Origin: a virus
DNA length: 23,858 nt
Virus record (IMG/VR): IMGVR_UViG_3300006802_016965
Coordinates: 1 to 23,858 of that record
Strand: one strand, 5' to 3'
Each line of letters starts with the position of its first letter. Positions within the stretch are counted from its first letter, which is position 1. Position numbers and translations under genes: made by a program. Shown one piece after another: positions 15,035-22,427 of this stretch. Below the pieces are notes generated by a model. It was not told the DNA's origin, searched no databases, and saw nothing but the letters and a program-made list of their open reading frames with translations.

Positions 15035-15400
15035 ATGAAAAAACAAATGCATATAGCTATGTCCATGCTCCCGACATATAGTGTGGACATTATATTAAAG
15101 TTCTCAGAAAACCGCTATGACAACTCGGGTGCAAGATATATAGCTGATGCTGTTGATATATGTGAGGAATATTGTAATAACAACAAATTGCTTGTGGCGA
15201 TTAAAAGAAATGAATTTAGTAGTCATAACAAATTCTCAGGATTAACTGTTTCTATAAATCAATATCCTAGGTATCCAAAAACAAAGGATGAATTGTTTGA
15301 TGCAGCACTAGAATTGGGTTCAGAATTATTAAATACGCTCAATGACCGTGAAGTGTTCGTAATTGATTCAGAAAGAACGGTTATGTTGGAACACGCATAA
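15035..15400 (+). CDS. Unknown protein, 121 aa
   Basis: Begins 5 nt after the nuclease stop, so probably in the same transcript. It is a soluble alpha/beta-looking protein. A YIADAVDICEEYCNNNKLLV helix-strand segment lies at 35-54, and ELFDAALELGSELLNTLNDREV near the end looks helical. There is no signal peptide, so an immunity partner for the secreted nuclease is not suggested by localisation. It was checked for QueD-type His/Cys motifs and none was found. The function is not recognised. Confidence 0.62.
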   Translation: MKKQMHIAMSMLPTYSVDIILKFSENRYDNSGARYIADAVDICEEYCNNNKLLVAIKRNEFSSHNKFSGLTVSINQYPRYPKTKDELFDAALELGSELLNTLNDREVFVIDSERTVMLEHA

Positions 15401-15418
15401 AATAAAAAAGGATTTAGA

Positions 15419-15499
15419 ATGATATTCATAATATCCATATTAATAGTTCTTATAGCAGGATATATAATTTTGGGGCATCATTGGGACAAAAACAAATGA
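15419..15499 (+). CDS. 26-aa single-pass membrane peptide
   Basis: ATG 15419 to TGA 15497-15499 encodes MIFIISILIVLIAGYIILGH and then HWDKNK: one hydrophobic helix with a charged C-terminal end. AAAAAAGGA lies just upstream at good spacing, one of the better Shine-Dalgarno-like sequences in the window. The next membrane-protein gene starts 1 nt after its stop. Very short, so the evidence is the start signal, the context and the transmembrane pattern. Confidence 0.5.
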   Translation: MIFIISILIVLIAGYIILGHHWDKNK

Positions 15500-15500
15500 C

Positions 15501-15740
15501 ATGGTAGTATTTTTGGGTTGGATTTCAACGATTTTAATTTTGTTAGGTTACACATTTAACGCACGATTGCAACATAGGATTGCAATGATTGTATGGATCA
15601 TTGGCGACATAGGATGGGTTACATATGATATTATTATCCACAATTGGTCACATATGGTATTGTCATTTTTGCTTATCGGTTTAAATTTATTGGCAATCAG
15701 AAATATAACAAAAAAACCTACACAGAATTTGGAATTCTGA
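15501..15740 (+). CDS. Small three-helix membrane protein
   Basis: This 79-aa protein has about three hydrophobic segments (roughly 2-18, 26-44 and 49-67), with conserved-looking W, G, N and D residues: GYTFNARLQHR between helices 1 and 2, and GDIGWVTYD in helix 2. The layout recalls small PnuC/SemiSWEET-like or YgjV-like membrane proteins, but this is only a topological resemblance. Its last codons (NLEF, stop) are also the -33 element of the promoter at 15728. Together with the 26-aa peptide and the secreted nuclease it could form an envelope-directed module, for example for superinfection control. That role is inference. Confidence 0.65.
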   Translation: MVVFLGWISTILILLGYTFNARLQHRIAMIVWIIGDIGWVTYDIIIHNWSHMVLSFLLIGLNLLAIRNITKKPTQNLEF

Positions 15741-15759
15741 AAAATATTTCATATATTGT
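15728..15759 (+). promoter_or_regulatory. Extended Bacteroidota-type promoter for the denV-folE-dpdA operon
   Basis: TTTGGAATTC starts at 15728, inside the 3' end of the upstream coding region, and TATATTGT at 15752, 24 nt apart. The predicted transcript starts shortly before the ATG at 15779. This supports that start over a longer in-frame extension to 15644 that would overlap the upstream gene and this promoter. Confidence 0.78.
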
Positions 15760-15778
15760 ATACTACAATTTTATAATT

Positions 15779-16243
15779 ATGGCGCGCGTTAATGTTGGTA
15801 TTAATCCAAAGTATTTATCTGATGCACATTTAATTGCAGAGTCGTCAGAGATAACAATAATTACAGGACATTTGCGTACACATAAGCGGTTACAAAATAT
15901 CCCCGATTCATTTTCTTTAGGGAAAGGTCATATAAATTTCTTTAAAGTTCGTTTAAGATATTTAAAACGCAGATTACAAGAAGTAAACAAGGAAATGATA
16001 AGGCGTGGATTCTTTCCTGGGACAAAGGTGGATATTGATGAATTTAAGTATTTGCATGATGGACAATGTTTAAATGATTGGACACCATCAATGACTGATA
16101 CTATGTTGGTAAGAAAACGAATTGTGGATCGTTTAAAAAATCCATTGAAATTAAAAAAACCACACAGATATGAAAAACAGTATATTGCAAATATACACAA
16201 ATTTTGTAAAAAATTATTAGATTCTGATTTATACTTTGTTTAA
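15779..16243 (+). CDS. denV: Pyrimidine-dimer DNA glycosylase/AP lyase (T4 endonuclease V type)
   Basis: This 154-aa enzyme would excise UV-induced pyrimidine dimers and cleave the abasic site. The start MARVNVG aligns with T4 DenV MTRINLT. After Met removal the N-terminal alpha-amine (Ala here, Thr2 in T4) would form the Schiff base. The catalytic Glu (T4 E23) is matched by E24, with DAHLIAE aligned to DQHLMAE. SLGKGHINFFKVRLRYL (46-62) matches the LGAGHVTFFYDKLEFL region of T4 DenV. It is the first gene after the promoter at 15728 and 19 nt ahead of folE. It may simply repair DNA. Its co-transcription with a base-exchange pathway also puts a glycosylase beside a transglycosylase. Confidence 0.88.
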   Translation: MARVNVGINPKYLSDAHLIAESSEITIITGHLRTHKRLQNIPDSFSLGKGHINFFKVRLRYLKRRLQEVNKEMIRRGFFPGTKVDIDEFKYLHDGQCLNDWTPSMTDTMLVRKRIVDRLKNPLKLKKPHRYEKQYIANIHKFCKKLLDSDLYFV

Positions 16244-16250
16244 AATTTAA

Positions 16251-16256
16251 AAGGAG
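16251..16256 (+). promoter_or_regulatory. Strong Shine-Dalgarno before folE
   Basis: AAGGAG sits 6 nt before the folE ATG. This is unusual here, because most genes in the window have only A-rich leaders. It suggests that folE is deliberately well translated within the operon. Confidence 0.6.
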
Positions 16257-16262
16257 CGTTTT

Positions 16263-16850
16263 ATGAAAAAAATGTTTAGAGAAGAAAGGCTACAAAAAGC
16301 ACAAAAGGCATACGGTGAATTCTTAACGGCAATGGGATTTGATTGGGAGAATGATCCAAATATGCGCGAAACTCCAATGCGTGTAGCAAAGGCACACTAT
16401 GATGATTTGTGGCAAGGAATTTACTACGAAGCACCAAAAATTACCGCATTCAACAATGTCGACCGGTATGATGGAATGGTCTTTCAAGGGAATATTGATT
16501 TGAAATCTATATGTTCACACCATTCGTTGCCGTTTATTGGCAAAGCTCATGTTGCATATTTACCAGGAACAAAAGTAATTGGATTGTCTAAATTGAATCG
16601 TATTGTAGAATGGTTTGCCCGAAGACCACAAGTGCAAGAAAACCTCACAATGCAGATACATAGCTATATAAATGAAATTTGTGAAAATAACAAAGGCGTT
16701 GCAGTAGTTATTGAAGCGGATCATATGTGTGCTTGTGTACGAGGTGTGAAACATAATAGCACAATGATGACAAGCAAATTATCGGGTGAATTTTTGGAAA
16801 GTCATGAAGTTAGGGAAGAATTCTATAATTTTATAAAATTCCTAAAGTAG
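16263..16850 (+). CDS. folE: GTP cyclohydrolase I
   Basis: This 195-aa enzyme converts GTP to dihydroneopterin triphosphate, the first step toward 7-deazaguanines as well as folate. Zinc ligands are visible as C84 and H87 in [10 protein letters not shown] and C156 in HMCACVRG. The signature [20 protein letters not shown] (104-123) is textbook FolE, as are the N-terminal ETPMRVAKA (36-44) and the C-terminal SGEF...R..F pattern. It has no N-terminal extension. It is followed after 1 nt by the aminotransferase gene, with queC and dpdA next, which assigns it to base modification and not to folate supply. A consensus Shine-Dalgarno precedes it. Confidence 0.95.
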   Translation: MKKMFREERLQKAQKAYGEFLTAMGFDWENDPNMRETPMRVAKAHYDDLWQGIYYEAPKITAFNNVDRYDGMVFQGNIDLKSICSHHSLPFIGKAHVAYLPGTKVIGLSKLNRIVEWFARRPQVQENLTMQIHSYINEICENNKGVAVVIEADHMCACVRGVKHNSTMMTSKLSGEFLESHEVREEFYNFIKFLK

Positions 16851-16851
16851 T

Positions 16852-17859
16852 ATGAAGAAATATTTATTCTCACCAGGTCCTGTTAAATCTAAGCAAACGG
16901 TAGAAATAAATTATCACCACCGCAGCAATACATTTAAGAATTTATATGCTGAGAAATGTAATATTATAAAAGCTGAGTATTTTACAAATGATTACGATGT
17001 GTTATTAACACAAGGATCGGGAACGTCAGCAATAGAAGTTGCATTAAATGGATATCTATCCGGTGGTAACGCTGACCATACAAAGTATGTGCTGGTTTTG
17101 ACTAATGGGAGCTTTGGGCATAGATTATATGATATTTGCAAAACTATACCTGGCAAAATAGTAACGATGCCTGTCCAGAGTGTTGATGAAGCTCTTCACG
17201 TATTACAGAGCTCGACTATACCGTTTGACGTGTTTTGTGGTGTAGCATTCGAGACCAGTAGTTCGACTTATAATAATTTACATAATATAGTTGAATATTG
17301 TAATAACAAGGGGATTATAACAATAATCGATATGGTTTCGGCATTAGGATATTACGCTCCACCATATAATGCAACAGCAGTATGCTCAAGTACAGCAAAA
17401 GTATTGCGCGGCTTGCCGGTATTAGGTATTGTGGCGTATCGAAAAGATAGCAAACCGCTTATAGGTTCATCTGGATATTATTTAAATATGAAAAGGTATA
17501 TTGAATCTAAAAAGGATTGCCAAACACCGCATACATCAATGATACCACAGTTGCAGTCAATTAATTCGGCTAATTTTTTCGATCGGGAATGTATTGATGC
17601 GAATTGTGAGGCTCTTAGTGTTATTGATTCAACCACTTGTTTTACGCTACTTGGGGAGCGATATGCACCTGTATTGACATTTAAATTCAGTGATAAGGCG
17701 TTGATGAAACGAGTGATTAAAGCCTTGAAGAAAAATAATATGGAAATATATTTCAATTCTGTTTATATGAAAGATAAGTTCCAAATTGGAATGTTTGGTC
17801 ACAATAAGAAAGCATATAAAAAATTGAATAAGATTATTAAAAAAATATGCCGTAAATGA
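16852..17859 (+). CDS. Class V PLP aminotransferase (PhnW/AGAT-like) in the 7-deazaguanine operon
   Basis: This 335-aa PLP enzyme shows the N-terminal SPGPV (7-11), HHRS...F (22-28), GSGTSAIE (55-62), NGSFGHR (85-91), an ETS motif (134-136) like the HETSTG of PhnW, D160 in IIDMVSALG for the pyridine nitrogen, and the Schiff-base lysine K183 in SSTAKVLRGLPVLGIV (179-194). That lysine block resembles 2-aminoethylphosphonate:pyruvate aminotransferases more than cysteine desulfurases. PhnW interconverts a primary amine and an aldehyde, which invites the idea of transamination at the 7-position side chain of a deazaguanine. Its gene begins 1 nt after folE and overlaps queC by ATGA, so its product is very likely part of this pathway. 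The substrate is unknown, and an amino-group supply role is an alternative. Confidence 0.85.
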   Translation: MKKYLFSPGPVKSKQTVEINYHHRSNTFKNLYAEKCNIIKAEYFTNDYDVLLTQGSGTSAIEVALNGYLSGGNADHTKYVLVLTNGSFGHRLYDICKTIPGKIVTMPVQSVDEALHVLQSSTIPFDVFCGVAFETSSSTYNNLHNIVEYCNNKGIITIIDMVSALGYYAPPYNATAVCSSTAKVLRGLPVLGIVAYRKDSKPLIGSSGYYLNMKRYIESKKDCQTPHTSMIPQLQSINSANFFDRECIDANCEALSVIDSTTCFTLLGERYAPVLTFKFSDKALMKRVIKALKKNNMEIYFNSVYMKDKFQIGMFGHNKKAYKKLNKIIKKICRK

Positions 17860-18494
17860 AAATATTAATGGAAATATCCGGTGGTGCTGATAGTATGTTA
17901 TCGTCATTATTGGCAATAAAAAAATATGGGACGGATGCAGAATATCATGGAATTCTTGTTGATTACCACCAACTACCTTTTGAAAAAGAAAAGGCAAAAG
18001 CATTGGAGTTTTGTGATAAATACAATATAAAATTGCATATTGTTTCGGTCGATGGATTATTCGTAGGAGGCGCAGTTACAGGTGAGCACAATGTTGAAGA
18101 AGTCTCGGATATATATACACCATTAAGAAACTTTGTGATTGGTGCAATGGCAAGCTCGTTAGCAGAACGTATCGGGGCATCTGTAATTGTTTCCGGTAGC
18201 AAAACTTTAAACAAGGATAAACAGCCGTGGTCTTTTTCCGATTCGACGTTGGGTTTTTACTTGCATATGGATTCGATGTTGAATTATTTAACAGATGGTT
18301 CTATTAAGATGGATCCAATATTGATGGAAAATCGCCAAAACAAAATGACTAAATTCGAAGTATTTGATGCATTGATTGATGATTTTGGATTAAATATGTC
18401 TGATTTTTGGAACTGTTTTAATTCAAGCACTACGCAATGCGGCGAATGTAATAATTGTAAAGAAATACAAAAATATAATGAACGAACTAAATAA
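17856..18494 (+). CDS. queC: QueC-like 7-cyano-7-deazaguanine synthase
   Basis: This 212-aa PP-loop ATPase is expected to convert CDG to preQ0 through an adenylated intermediate and ammonia. SGGADS (8-13) is the PP-loop. YTPLRN (87-92) is the QueC VPxRN-type motif, and the zinc site is complete: C187 in FWNCF, then C195, C198 and C201 in CGECNNC. The usual DYSGYPDCR substrate loop is not present. After VSGSKTLNKD the sequence reads KQPWSFSDSTLGFYLHMDS, so the 7-deazaguanine pocket is altered. It may act on a different or further modified substrate. The start overlaps the aminotransferase stop by 4 nt and the end overlaps dpdA by 17 nt. Confidence 0.9.
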   Translation: MKILMEISGGADSMLSSLLAIKKYGTDAEYHGILVDYHQLPFEKEKAKALEFCDKYNIKLHIVSVDGLFVGGAVTGEHNVEEVSDIYTPLRNFVIGAMASSLAERIGASVIVSGSKTLNKDKQPWSFSDSTLGFYLHMDSMLNYLTDGSIKMDPILMENRQNKMTKFEVFDALIDDFGLNMSDFWNCFNSSTTQCGECNNCKEIQKYNERTK

Positions 18495-19701
18495 GAAATT
18501 ATTTTATTTCCCAGCAAATAGTGCGGGACCTATATCTGCAATGATGGTGAAAAACCAGTGGACACCAAATAAAAAGTTACCATTTCGCTATTATTCTGAA
18601 GAATACCCCTCAGATTATAGAATACCGGCGTATCTAACAACAGCAGGGCATTTGTACAAAAAAGAAGAATACATTAAAGGATTTGATTTTCCAGATGATT
18701 GTGTTGTTTTTGGTGATTCGGGTGGTTTTCAAATAGCTACTGGAAAATTAAAGTATACTGACGAGTTACGTGAAAAAATATTCCGTTGGTTAGAGAACAA
18801 TTCTACTATTGCAGCTAATTTAGATATACCACCTAAAGTATCAAAGTCTGGTCACTTCGATGAGTGTTTAGACATTAGCTACAATAATTTTAAATATTTT
18901 GAAAAGCATCAATCTGGTAAAACAAAGTTTTTAAATGTTCTTCAAGGTCTTCATGAAGAGAATTATTTAAAGTGGTATAATAGAGTTTGTGATTTTGAAT
19001 TTAATGGCTGGGCGATTGGTGTTGATCAACGTACAGCTGCATTATATCAAATAATGGCCGCGGTATCTATATTGATGGATGGCAAAGAGCACGAAAAGAA
19101 AAATATAGAATGGATACATTTCTTGGGTGTAACAGGAACAGAACCATTAGTATATCTGACGCAAGTCCAGAAGTCATTAGAAGAGATAGGTTCTCATGTA
19201 CAAATATCTACAGATTCATCAACACCAAATATATCTGCAAAGTTTGGTGGGTATTTTATACCCCGAGGTCTGGATTGGCAGATTATGAATGTACCAAGAG
19301 ACATTACATTGAAAGGCGGAAAGATAGATTATCAAAACACCAGAACGTATCCACCTGTTTATAATGAGGTACATAATATATTAAGGGATGAATATATAGA
19401 TACAGAGGCGTTTGTTCATTTTAAAAGTGAGGCGTATGCAGTATTAGTTTTATCTAATATGGCAACATTTGTTGATGTAAAGCAAAATATTCATAATGTT
19501 GTGCATTCACATGAATATTTTCAAGAGCAAATTTTATCTACTCAAATGTTCAAGAATATAAAGCTGATCGACAAAATTATAAAATCAGACAATCCACGAA
19601 AGGAATTTCAAAGAGTATTACCGCAATTAACAAAACATCGACCTAAGAATGAAATAGTAAAGCATGAATTTTTTGTAGAAAAATCAGCTGTGAATGTATA
19701 G
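18478..19701 (+). CDS. dpdA: DpdA-like DNA 7-deazaguanine transglycosylase
   Basis: This 407-aa TGT-superfamily enzyme is predicted to swap guanine in DNA for a 7-deazaguanine base. Core TGT features are present: FGDSGGFQ (78-85) with D80 as general acid/base, NVLQG (153-157), GWAIGV (177-182), and STDSSTP (244-250) with D246 as the likely nucleophile. No cysteine occurs after residue 171, so the C-terminal zinc cluster of tRNA TGTs is missing. A DNA substrate is inferred from the phage context and the close coupling with folE and queC. A tRNA-guanine role is unlikely. The gene overlaps DNA polymerase B by 8 nt, tying modification to replication. Confidence 0.88.
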   Translation: MNELNKKLFYFPANSAGPISAMMVKNQWTPNKKLPFRYYSEEYPSDYRIPAYLTTAGHLYKKEEYIKGFDFPDDCVVFGDSGGFQIATGKLKYTDELREKIFRWLENNSTIAANLDIPPKVSKSGHFDECLDISYNNFKYFEKHQSGKTKFLNVLQGLHEENYLKWYNRVCDFEFNGWAIGVDQRTAALYQIMAAVSILMDGKEHEKKNIEWIHFLGVTGTEPLVYLTQVQKSLEEIGSHVQISTDSSTPNISAKFGGYFIPRGLDWQIMNVPRDITLKGGKIDYQNTRTYPPVYNEVHNILRDEYIDTEAFVHFKSEAYAVLVLSNMATFVDVKQNIHNVVHSHEYFQEQILSTQMFKNIKLIDKIIKSDNPRKEFQRVLPQLTKHRPKNEIVKHEFFVEKSAVNV

Positions 19702-22363
19702 ATCGGTTTACTATAATAGCAGCAGATCAGAAATACATTTATGGGGCGACGGGCAACACGATGATTCTGGGTACAAGGTTTTCAAATATGAGCCATATGC
19801 CTATATAGTAGATAAAAATGGCGATTGCATTACTATTGATAATCATCGTTGCAAAAAAGTATCCACTTGGTCGCCAGAGGCTGAAAAAATGGGTATGGTA
19901 TATGAACATAATGTATCTCCTACAACGAGATTTTTAATTGATAAATACTTAGACAGTGATAAAGTATCGGATCAGACAAAGATACTATATTTGGATATAG
20001 AGGTTGCAAAAGAAGACGCATACAGCACACCTGAAGATGCCGACAATACAGTAACAGCAATAACATATGTTGCTACCGGAGATGATAAATATACGTGTTT
20101 GCTATTAGATCCAGGCAATGCATCTACAAAAAATACAACGGTCGACATACAACTGAAGAAAAAAGAGAACGGCCAGATCGTTGATGGAAAAACGAAAACT
20201 ATTGATGTTGATATAATCACATTTCATAGTGAACGTGAGCTGCTTCGGAGCTTTATGATGCGATATCAAAAAATTGGGCACAATATTATTACAGGATGGA
20301 ACGTTGAGTTTTTTGATATGCCATATTTGTATAATCGTATTGTCAAATTATTTGATTATGCATTTGCAGATTTATTTAGTCCCGATGCTAAAATAGTCAA
20401 AAGGACATATTTAAAAGAACGCCAAACAATTTCGATAGCTGGTGTAACTATATATGATTATCTTACAATGTATCGTAAATTTACATTTACTGATCAGAGT
20501 AATTATCGATTAGATACTATCGCAAAGTTCGAATTATATAGAGGTAAGATAGAATACGAGGGGGACTTGGATCATTTATATAAAACTGATATTGTCAAAT
20601 TTGCAAAGTATAATATTGTAGATGTCGAGCTGGTAGTTGCGTTGGAAGAAAAAATGCGCCTAATCATGACCGGCTTAGGACTATGTCATAAAGGGCACGT
20701 TCAGCACCAAGACATACTCTTTACATCGATGTATTTGGATGGTGCGTTTCTAACATACTGTAAGCGAAATAATATGGTCGCGTCAGCAAATCGCTCAGCC
20801 GCATCTGGTAAAGCTCAAGGTGCGTTTGTTAGAAAGCCAACTCCTGGCTTATATAAGTGGGTCTATGATTTGGATCTGACATCGCTTTATCCGAGTATAA
20901 TAATCTCACTAAATATATCTCCAGAAACTAAAGTTGGGATTATAGAATCGTGGGATGAGTTAGAATATGCAAAAGGAACACAATCAACATATAATGTGAA
21001 TTTTTATTCTGATAATACTGTATTAGGTAATTTTGATGATTCTTTCGATGAATCGAAACCTATGCACATAGAACTACAAGGGTCAAGCAACTTAAAAAAG
21101 TGGTTGGATCAAAACGAATATGGTATTGCGAGTAATGGTGTGATATATGATCAAAAAAAGGAAGGAGTTATACCTGCGATTTTGAAAATGTGGTTCGACG
21201 AACGCTCGGAGTATAAAAATTTACGAAAAAAATATGAAAAAGAGGGTGATATAAAAAATGCAGAATATTATGATGGTCAGCAGCTAATAACAAAAATCTT
21301 ACTCAATTCATTTTATGGTGTATTGCTGTTACCGTCATTTAGATTCTATGATAAACAAAATGGCGAAGCCGTCACGCTTACAGGACAATCAGTTATTCAC
21401 CACTCATCAAAAGCAGCAGATCATTTTTATAATAAAGAGTTAGGTATCGCATCCAAGACAGCGAATAATAAATCCTTTTGTATTTACACCGATACTGATT
21501 CCATATTCGAGCCACTCGAGCCACTTTTTATCAATCGATTTGGACCTATGGAAAATTATACGGATGCAGAAATTATTGAAAAATCCAAAGGTATTATTAA
21601 CGATGTACAAACCTATATAAATAAATCATTCGATGTGTATGCAAAGCGTCTTCATAATATTAATTCTCATCGATGGGATATTAAACAAGAGCTTATTGCA
21701 AAGAGGGCATTTTGGGTCGGTAACACAGATACCAAGAGTAAAAAATTTGAGGGAGTAAAGAAGAGATATGCAATGTGGATAGTTGATCAGGAAGGTCATC
21801 GTGTTGATGAAATGGATGTTAAAGGTTTGGATGTTGTAAGGTCAAATTTTCCGCCGCTATTTAGAGATTTTATGAATGGAATTCTTACAGATATCTTACA
21901 TGACGCTGATAAAGATACATTAAATGAGAAAGTGCGAACATTCAAAAAGAATATGTATTCAGTTGATTATAAAAATATTATGATGCCGACAGGTGTAAAG
22001 GATATCGAAAAATACACAACCGGTCGTTTCGGTGTTAGGAAAAAGGGAACACCTGCTCATGTAAATGCTGCATTAAACTATAATGATTTATTGAATAAAT
22101 TCAAGAATGCTGCAGTGCCCAATATTGTAAATGGTGACAAAATCATTTGGACATATATTAAAAGAAATCAATTAAATTTTGATCGTATTGCATTAAAGGG
22201 TTTTGAAGATGACGAGAGAATAGTTGAATTTGTTGAAAAATACATCGATCACGATACGAATTTTAATAATTACCTATTAAATAAACTTCAAAATTTTTGG
22301 TCATCTTTAGAATGGGGTCCTATACAATTAAACGCAATCGCTAATAATTTTTTTAAATTTTAA
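19694..22363 (+). CDS. Family B replicative DNA polymerase (T4 gp43-like)
   Basis: This 889-aa polymerase with proofreading is close to T4 gp43 (898 aa). Exonuclease motifs: DIE (101-103), NIITGWNVEFFDMPYL (196-211) and YNIVDVE (305-311). Polymerase motifs: A, YDLDLTSLYPSI (390-401); B, KILLNSFYG (533-541); C, IYTDTDSIF (596-604). The extreme C-terminus, NNFFKF, is an aromatic tail of the kind that binds the sliding clamp in gp43. The start was chosen at the ATG that overlaps the dpdA stop by 8 nt. No second promoter is visible in front, so the replicase appears to share the transcript of the modification genes. The clamp gene follows with its own promoter. Confidence 0.95.
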   Translation: MYRSVYYNSSRSEIHLWGDGQHDDSGYKVFKYEPYAYIVDKNGDCITIDNHRCKKVSTWSPEAEKMGMVYEHNVSPTTRFLIDKYLDSDKVSDQTKILYLDIEVAKEDAYSTPEDADNTVTAITYVATGDDKYTCLLLDPGNASTKNTTVDIQLKKKENGQIVDGKTKTIDVDIITFHSERELLRSFMMRYQKIGHNIITGWNVEFFDMPYLYNRIVKLFDYAFADLFSPDAKIVKRTYLKERQTISIAGVTIYDYLTMYRKFTFTDQSNYRLDTIAKFELYRGKIEYEGDLDHLYKTDIVKFAKYNIVDVELVVALEEKMRLIMTGLGLCHKGHVQHQDILFTSMYLDGAFLTYCKRNNMVASANRSAASGKAQGAFVRKPTPGLYKWVYDLDLTSLYPSIIISLNISPETKVGIIESWDELEYAKGTQSTYNVNFYSDNTVLGNFDDSFDESKPMHIELQGSSNLKKWLDQNEYGIASNGVIYDQKKEGVIPAILKMWFDERSEYKNLRKKYEKEGDIKNAEYYDGQQLITKILLNSFYGVLLLPSFRFYDKQNGEAVTLTGQSVIHHSSKAADHFYNKELGIASKTANNKSFCIYTDTDSIFEPLEPLFINRFGPMENYTDAEIIEKSKGIINDVQTYINKSFDVYAKRLHNINSHRWDIKQELIAKRAFWVGNTDTKSKKFEGVKKRYAMWIVDQEGHRVDEMDVKGLDVVRSNFPPLFRDFMNGILTDILHDADKDTLNEKVRTFKKNMYSVDYKNIMMPTGVKDIEKYTTGRFGVRKKGTPAHVNAALNYNDLLNKFKNAAVPNIVNGDKIIWTYIKRNQLNFDRIALKGFEDDERIVEFVEKYIDHDTNFNNYLLNKLQNFWSSLEWGPIQLNAIANNFFKF

Positions 22364-22374
22364 TTGAAGAAAAA

Positions 22375-22406
22375 TTTGGAATTCCGACAAGAATTTCGTA
22401 TATTAC
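22375..22406 (+). promoter_or_regulatory. Extended Bacteroidota-type promoter for the clamp gene
   Basis: TTTGGAATTC starts at 22375 and TATATTAC at 22399, 24 nt apart, with TTTCG before the -7, nearly identical to the copies at 12306 and 15728. It lies in the 64-nt gap after DNA polymerase B. Confidence 0.8.
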
Positions 22407-22427
22407 ACAAATAGTAAATTATATATT

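Noticed and set aside
15644-15778. N-terminal extension of the DenV-like protein
   Set aside because: It would overlap the membrane-protein gene and the promoter, and the family alignment begins exactly at the ATG at 15779.
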